From: Gnetum montanum
Lineage: Eukaryota > Streptophyta > Gnetopsida > Gnetales > Gnetaceae
Assembly (NCBI GenBank): GCA_015680685.1
Contig: MNCI01008581.1
Span: forward strand, 867,911-931,910
DNA: 64,000 nt
Reading direction: 5' to 3'
In this document: in pieces, positions 56,391 through 64,000 of the stretch
Position numbering within the stretch: the first letter of the stretch is position 1
How the letters are laid out: the number at the start of each line of letters is the position of its first letter
Program-made: the position numbers and the translations under genes
Notes under the pieces: generated by a model
The model's input: the letters and a program-made list of their open reading frames with translations, nothing else
Told to the model about the DNA's origin: nothing
The model's database searches: none

Positions 56391-59300
56391 GCATTGTTGA
56401 GCCTAGGTCTACTTTGTCAGTGTGTGGAATGATATTGATTTCGGAGCTAGTGTTTTGTGATAGCTACCCAACAGATTTTCTCACGCAAAGATCCCTCTTC
56501 AATCACTATGACCATCAAATTTGGGTGCTTGGCTGAAGTTTCTGCAACAAACGACAACAAACCCAAGCTACGATGTGCACAAATCCATCAGGCCATCTGC
56601 ATTGATAGCAACACGCCCTGATTCTTTGTCAGTCCACTGTTTGAAAGAGAAAAGACAAAGCTCCTTTATGTATATGATATTTTGTTGTTGCTCAGGAAGA
56701 GAAACAATCATAGCCTAAGCCTATGAATGAAGGACACAACATGTGTGAAATAACTAGACTTGCAAAAGTCAGATTTGGTTCTACACGAGAGCTTTGGCAA
56801 CATAGCCATGAATCTGAGATGGGGCAGCCTGGATGATTGTGGAGTGGGCCCCACAGATGCAAGTGTTGGGGCATTGTGGGCATCCCACAATGGATGGAGA
56901 GCTTGATTGCCTCACATGAAGTGATGGTAATGCCATCACCACGTATAAATGGTGGCTGGAAATACAAAGATAGCACCTAATTATTCCCCTTAGAATTTAT
57001 TGTTAAAGATGTAATGGAGTTGAAGATGCCCATGTGAGAGGCATGAAAGAAGCATTTAGCTTAGAAGCTTGTGTGATGTGCAACCCAAAGTGAAGAAAGG
57101 ATGCACTAGCAATAAATGGTTTATGTCCCACTCTACAAGATGGCAACGTGTAGTGAAGAAGGATTAAATAAAGTCCTTAAGACCATGTTTTTGAAACTCC
57201 TTTGTTATTCCAAGAGTTGTAAAAAGAATGCAATTAGCCTTCCAATGTCTTAACGAAAAATGATGTCGTACTTATAAATAATGTGTGGCATGAAATCGAA
57301 TAGTGAACGCATCAAGGGGGTCACCATTAAAGGGGTGCATTTTTGTCTACTTCTCATGTTGGCATTATGGGAGGTGATTTTTGGGCAGGTTGTCATTGTC
57401 AACATGATTAGCCACTCTTGTAGCAGCTTTATCAATAGCTCATGTCCACAAATTAAATCTTGCTCAATTTGAGTCCTTTGCATGTGAGATGTTTCCCAAA
57501 AGATATTTCCACGCCCAATATTGCTGTTGTTTCTATGAAAAAGTTCAGTTCTTGGTTTCTGTCCAAATATATATGCTCATTCTTGAATTTATGAGTAAAC
57601 AGGAGATGGTTATTCAACAAGTGTCACTACACATTACATATGAACAGTGTGATGTTTACAATGTTATGAAATATAGCACAAGAGAGAAACATGGAATAAC
57701 AAAAGTGAAACAAGAAGCCAATACCAAAGAAGATCTAAATAAATTGAATGAAAAGGAAGTTTGCAAGTCCAAGATCTGTTCATAAGTTGAGTTGTATGAA
57801 ATAAGCTCATGAACTGATGAGTTTTTATTTAAGAACAAGGATACAAGAAGTAGAAGTGTTGCCTAAGAAATCCTGGAAATGTTGTGTAACAATCATATGT
57901 TGAAGAATACGAACCACAAATGGTGTAAACCAAGAATTCATGAAGAACAGGCTCAGTATGAAGTGGTAGTTGGAGAGTACAGGTTGGCACATGAAGATAT
58001 GATTAAGGTTCAAAAGAACCTTGTCTCACAAATAAGACCAATTAGGCAAAATTCCCAAAGATGACAACCAAGAATACATGAATTCCCAATACAAAGAAAT
58101 GGTAGGAAATTGACTCATGAATAACTGATATGTGCTCAAGATATATAATCATGGTGTTGTAAAGCATAAATGAGTTGTTAAGAAAATAAATAATCTTTTA
58201 ATAAGATCTTGGTAAATTAGAGTTGTCCATGAGACATAAAAACAAACTCCAACACCATTTAACATGACATATGAAGTTTAGATAAATAATAGGCTTAATA
58301 ATTCTCAAGATATCTAATTTGTATAGCACCGTGAACATTGAGCAACATTAGATGGGTTGCAAATTTCTCCTACACTAACACTCCACAATCCATACTCTAT
58401 GTTGTATGAACAATAAGAAAGATATCGTGAAGGTACCAATCTAGTTATATTTGGTTATTAACACATCAACTAAAAATACTTCAACATTGTAAACATAGCT
58501 CTATTATTCAATGTTTGGTTACAATAATTCAAGTTTTTTTCTTAACTTAGCTCTATTATTTGAGTATTTGCATCAGTCTCTACCATTGCTATTATTAGTT
58601 TGCTTTAGTGGTATTACATTATGATCCACTGAAAATAGTCCACGTTCATTACCTCCGATTTCCAATGATATAGTCTAATCAACCATTGTAGCACCCATTG
58701 CATTCATTGTAGCTTTACCAGTGGATGCTTTTTCTACTGCTTCTTGTCCAACTCTTTTTTTTTTTTTTCATTTGACATACCAAAAGCAAATGCCACCTCT
58801 GGATCCATAACAAGATCACAAATTGAGACTGTACCATAGTATAGGATGTTCCTTGTATATGTAGAGTATAATACCCATTCCTTATCCATGCTAGTTTATG
58901 ATGTCCTTGCAAATCAACTTCTCTGACTCCTCCATATTTGCAAATTTCTCCAGTTGGTGGAGTTGCACTTTGACTTATGTTTGAATATAATTTTCAAAGA
59001 CTTTTTTATTATCAATCAGACCTGGAATATCCAGGGTTTATGAATCCTTCTTTCTGCAAAAATCAATTAATCTGTTCTTTTGAGAATATGCCCTGTATGT
59101 ATGACTAACAATAAATTATCTTGGAACAAATTCACCAGATCTCATATTAATGGTTCTCAGCTTTGTCCCCAGATACCTTTCTAAAAATTAATCACATTTT
59201 CTTAGTGAATGCAGTATTCTGTTTGTATACGATTGTTAATACTTCTAAATATTAATGTCACATTTTCTAGATTGTACTTCTATTATCCTGTCCATATGCC

Positions 59301-61050
59301 ATTTTTAGTACTTCCTTGGATACACAGACTTCTATAATTGCAACTGCTACATCATTCTGTGCTCCTTTTCTGCCCAATCAAGTGGATTTAGATTTTAACT
59401 TGAACAAAAAAGCCCATAATTTTTTTGGTAGCATTGTTTCCATTCTACATTACCATATTTTGAATCAGCATCTAATTCTTGAACATTGTAAAAGATATAC
59501 CTTCTTGTAAATCGAAAGCTCCTTCCTCCAGAAGGGCCAGGTCAGCATAGATACCCACTATCAACAAAATCCTGAATCTTAACCACTCTGCAGAATTATG
59601 TTAGAATGTAATTCCAGAAGCATATATAGGTAGCTAGAAAAGGTGCACCTCCTAGAACTTTTGTGTACCATATCATCAGGGTTGTGGAGGAGTAGCCCCT
59701 CAGATGTTATGTGTTCTTACTTTGTAGTTTTACAGGCCTTGCTTGTTCTTCTGATAATGGGTGGAGGGCTTATGTAATGTTTTGGTTGTAGAACCACTCC
59801 TTATAATTGTCTGTGCAATATGCATAATTAATCTTATTGCGCTTGTACTAAAATTTCACATACTTGGTCTGGTTATGCTAGAGCTAACTTGAATACTAAC
59901 CTGGTTGTGTTCCCATTGATTGTTTGTGTATGTATGCATCGCTTTGGGCATACTTCATCAGAACTAACTCTATAGGCATATTTTATTATATAATGGTTCT
60001 AACTCATTTAGGACTCTTTTACTAACTTGTTCTAGTAAGAGATTGTTAACAAGTTTTAAAGTCTTGACTAGTTGACTCTCTTCTTTGAGGGACCCGTGTT
60101 CATGTTGAATGGTGCCAAGGATAATGTCGTTATAGATGGTATAAAAACAATAGGTTAAGTGTTCTAGATTAAAACAGTGAATTACAAGTCAATGATTGAA
60201 GTGTTGTAGCTTTGATGGTTGTGATTCATGATGACAATTGCTAGGTGTAAAGTGTCGTAGTTATTGGTATTTATGATAGTTGATAGTTGCAGAGTATTAG
60301 GATTTCAAGTACCGGTGATGCCCCTCAGTCTCTCCAAATTTAAAGAAAGAGAGAAACAAGAAAAAAAATTCAAAAGGAGAAGTCAAGGCAAGGTAAAAAG
60401 TTGGTGCAGATGCAATATTTTGGCCATGGAGCACTTTGCTCATGTCATGAATTCACTAGGAAGAACCTAGACACATTAGTGTTGATGCAAAACTACAGCA
60501 ATGGAGCACTTTAAAGATGCAACGTAATTACTATAAAGCAATCAATTAGACAGTAGTGAAGGTTAGTGCACCCACAATCCTCATGGGTGTAAACCCATTT
60601 ATGCTTCTCTCCAAGCACTTTTGGAAAAATGTTTGCTATGGAGCATTGAGGCAGCAGCAAACACCATAGATGAGTAGAAAACCCCTATCCTTATAGAAGA
60701 GTATGCAATCATTCCCAATCATACAAGTGGTCGATCTTATTTACTTATGTTACTACAATCCTATTTACTTATGTCATTACAATAGATAGAGCTATTCACA
60801 TTTTAAGCAAACAAAGATTTTCACTCTCAGTGAGTCAGCTATTTGATCCTAATTGCATCAGCCCCACCATCACTATAAGATATCTCATTTACTGTATATC
60901 CTTCTTAAATCTATTGAACGTTTGCATCAGTTCTCTATACATCAGAAATATTCTTTGCTATCATGATTTCTTTGCTTTTTCTTCAATGCCCATCTCTTTG
61001 GTCGGCTTACCTAGTGTGAAACAATGTCCTGAAATAACTTTTCAAAAAGA
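56391..61050. other. AT-rich intergenic region
   Basis: No complete gene. 57,660-57,780 repeats 49,893-50,005. A T-rich run lies at 58,756-58,771. Minus-strand text near 59,060-58,880 (EGFINPGYSR then KFANMEESEKL in adjoining frames) hints at a decayed coding fragment of unknown family. ORFs of 60-98 codons elsewhere lack motifs. Confidence 0.4.
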
Positions 61051-61053
61051 AAA

Positions 61054-61089
61054 GGGAGGGGAGGGTGTGTGAGGGTGGGTGGGTGGGGG
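61054..61089 (+). repeat. G-rich tract with G-quadruplex potential
   Basis: Seven runs of three or more G lie within 36 bases. The 3' half, 61,073-61,089, is GGGTGGGTGGGTGGGGG: four G-runs with single-base loops, the classic pattern for a very stable parallel quadruplex. Confidence 0.85.
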
Positions 61090-62766
61090 TACCAAGTGAA
61101 CATGAAAATAAAATTCTTGCCTTTTGCCAAAAGGCAAAAAAAGAAAAAAGATTCAAGTTACCTTTGTAATATTAATTGCAAGCATTTTATTTAAAAAGCA
61201 CAATGGTTCAATTTCATCAAGCAATAGCAATCCATCAAACTTGACAGCTTCGTTTTCAATATTTTGACTTCCACTTCAGTGATACATATCATAAACAAAC
61301 CCCTATTAATATGAGCCACTGCACTCATAACTCTAATGACCTTTCAGGATCTATATGATCTTGAATATATGGACGTTGACCAGAGGAAAAAACACATAGG
61401 AATTATAAATGTACATCCATATAGAAACCCATTCATCATTATGTAACTATGAAGTGCTGTTGTTGTTGGTAATATTTTGGGGAAAAATAATGAAAAGAAA
61501 ATGGTAGTAATGCATGGTGTACCTTGTAAATGCCTTTAACATTTTCAAATAGTTTTCAGAATGTGATCCCTGTACTCCTAAAGTAAATACTCTGAGATGA
61601 AATGACTGAACAAAAAATGAACAGTAGACTACGAAACAGTGAACTGACGATAAAATTTAAATAATATGTAAAACTGGAGTATTTATGTTATTAAAACATC
61701 AGTCAAATTATCTGAAAAAAGACCTTTAAAGGGTCTGGTAACGAGAAAATTATCAGAACAGAACTTTGTAGGCTGCAAACGTTTCAAATGAACTGAAGAA
61801 ACATAAATTCAAAGTCACTAAACTCATTTTCTTGAGAATCAGTTCATTTGATTTTTGAAGGAGAGAGAAATACTCATTAGTGAGCTAAAGTTTCAAATAA
61901 CAAAGACCTAGATGTTCAGTCCATAAAAGTGTAGATTCCTACTATTCACTTTTTTTAAAACAAATTATCAATAGCATTCATTAGCAGGTACAAAATTTTA
62001 TAAAAGGAAACGAAGATATGTCTACAATGTAAATGTGGCAGAAGAAAACAATAATGCCCCATCATTGCTTATATCTGGAATAAAGTTTGGACTTTAGACA
62101 ATAATTAATAAAAAAATTATTTTGAAATTTGGAAGAAAAGAGAGCAAATAACTTTTTTAGGGTCCCAAAACAGCCTAAGGATGGTACAATGATTGACGGC
62201 AAAAGATTGAGAAGAGAATATACACAGTAAAATGGAATTCAGCTGTCCGATTCATTGAAACTAGCAAGATTAAAAGGGAGTAAATTGAGGTTAGGAATGA
62301 GTTAGTACTAAGAGGGTGATGGTCTCAAGTTTAATTTTGTTTAGAATAGACACTTAATGATCATTGGTTGATCTCTAAGATCCCAAGTGTTTTATGGTTG
62401 TATTCCAAAGTTTTCTTATCAACAAGTCTTCCTGTTACCAGATACAAAAGCAATAAAACTACAACAACGCAGAAGAAGCAATGGATCGCTGTAATTTTGA
62501 AAATTGCAAGTACCAGCCAGGGAAGGATGAAATTTTTCACAGAACATTACCTCAATTTGCTTAGGGAGAATCAAGATATTTCTCTAATTAACGTTGAAAA
62601 CTATCATCCAAAGTGCAATCAAGGCATACACTAATTAATGTGTTGATTTTGCAAAGGCACTGAGAAGCAGTAGCAATTTATGTTATATAATTACTAAGAA
62701 TTCGAAGAACAACAATCAGCGACGAAAATTCAACCTTTGCTGTACTCAACTGAACTTGCGTAGCCA
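61090..62766. other. AT-rich intergenic region
   Basis: No gene or repeat recognised. The 88-codon ORF at 62,368-62,634 has no known motif. Confidence 0.4.
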
Positions 62767-63167
62767 TTTTTGACATAGCGTTTACTCGCTCTATGAAATT
62801 TTTTATCTACCAAAATTTTTATAAAGAAACGAAAAGATATGATCGCTGAATTCAAGGCTACCGACATAATACTGGTGTACATGCACAGCAAAGAAACTGA
62901 GGAACAGAAGAAAAGCTAATACTATTCTAGATTTCTTTGAAACTTAAGTTAACTAGAAAATAATTTAGAATTTTGACATAGCATTTACTCGCTCTATGAA
63001 ATGTTTTATCTACCAAAATTTTTATAAAGAAACGAAAAGATATGATTGCCGAATTCAAGGCTACCGACATGATAATGGTGTACATCCACAGGAAAGAAAC
63101 TGAGGAACGGAAAAAAGCTAATAATATTCTAGATTTCTTTGAAACTTAACTAGAAAATAATTTAGAA
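62767..63167. repeat. ~200-bp tandem duplication
   Basis: Units 62,767-62,970 and 62,971-63,167 are about 93 percent identical, sharing TTTATAAAGAAACGAAAAGA and ATTCTAGATTTCTTTGAAAC. The second lacks a few bases near its end. Confidence 0.92.
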
Positions 63168-64000
63168 GGTTTTCACATTTGGTAATGAGGTACAGTTAGT
63201 TGGCGGTGATTAATAATTCGGTGAAAGAATAATACGATGAACAAAACTCTGGGTGCTAACTCTTGGCATCCAACTGAAACTTTTTCGATATAATCAATAT
63301 GGATGTCGCAAAGCAACGGGTTGGCATAGTTGTTCCTCCTATAGAACTGGCTTGAAGCTCGATTCTGAGTAACAGCAGGTTGGCTATAAGATTGGAGTTA
63401 CAGAAGGGAAACACAGCGCCTTAAGTTTTTCATTTTTAACGGGCAATCTTTCTACCAATTGACGTTGCAGTTAAAAATTGATAGTGGAATCCGGGAAAAG
63501 AGTTGGAAATAAATTCTATAAATTATTTTAGAACCGCAAAAATGACATATCTAACCAAAAATCGCAATATTTTCCAGATATTACTCTTGTTTAATAAGAA
63601 CTCTAAGAGATGGTCGTTTTGCAAAATGCTAGGTTGTTGAGTCCATGAAAAGAACACAAATGACGAAGGCAAGAATGGAATCACCAAATAATAGATCAAG
63701 ATATTAGACGAACACACGTAAGGCATTCAAGCACGATGACAAAGCAGACGACAACCAACGATAGCATAGAATAAGCGATAAAGCACTCTCGCATACCTCT
63801 GGCGTTTAACTTCGCCACACAGATTTTACGTGCGTTTTTTAGTACATGCTCTCAGATCCTAAAATACCAAATGTAAAGCAGAGGTGATTTAAAGATCCGC
63901 CTCATAACATATTCAAGAAGATAACGGAACAAAACGCTTCCAATCACCGGCCAAAAAGGATAAATAAAACGTTCCGTCCAAAGACACTCGGCTTATGTCC
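63168..64000. other. unassigned right edge
   Basis: No gene recognised. CG dinucleotides become more frequent after about 63,660, which could mark the edge of another locus outside the window, but no start codon context or protein motif supports this. Confidence 0.35.

Overview
The window is nuclear DNA of a seed plant. The evidence is one spliced plant-type gene with eight coding exons (a JmjN/JmjC histone demethylase of the REF6/ELF6 family) in an AT-rich background full of plant retrotransposons: Athila/Tat-like Ty3/gypsy, Tork/Tnt1-like Ty1/copia, RTE-type LINE and tRNA-derived SINE-like repeats. The species cannot be named. The demethylase mixes residues I associate with REF6 and with ELF6, which would fit a lineage outside the core angiosperms, but this is only an inference. 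There are no prokaryotic features, no confident tRNA or rRNA gene and no CRISPR array.

Layout. 1-2,490: GC-richer, repeat-dense DNA with a 20-bp tandem array, many AGCGTA/ACGCT dyads and a ~180-bp duplication. 2,490-8,133: a minus-strand Athila/Tat-like element with its 5' LTR, a tRNA-Asp-type primer site and a gag-protease frame but no polymerase. 8,134-10,613: a cluster of SINE-like copies and a LINE tail. 10,614-23,793: a second, older minus-strand element of the same group with gag, protease, RT, RNase H and integrase remnants. Two plus-strand solo LTRs have landed inside its RT and RNase H. 23,848-25,190: an inverted, decayed duplicate of part of the demethylase gene. 25,191-27,498: intergenic.

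27,499-37,327 is the only gene that appears intact. Its spliced frame is closed across all seven introns and predicts 1,659 residues with JmjN, JmjC (Fe ligands H286, E288, H382) and four C-terminal C2H2-type zinc fingers. By family knowledge it is a nuclear H3K27 demethylase directed to DNA by its fingers.

37,328-64,000 has no second complete gene. It holds a minisatellite in the gene's 3' flank, one isolated exon-like segment (38,618-38,756), a short-LTR gag-only element (41,188-43,875) split by a copia solo LTR, a decayed RTE LINE (44,336-47,300), a young copia element (51,489-56,385) with a 632-base assembly gap, and mostly unassigned AT-rich DNA to the end.

The most unusual points are: the inverted partial copy of the demethylase gene about 7 kb from the matching exon; the first Athila-like element, whose 3.1-kb frame has fifteen stops and no frameshift, every stop explainable by C-to-T change; a possible 20-nt poison micro-exon in intron 6; a 33-codon tandem-repeat ORF in intron 3; and the gag-only short-LTR element.
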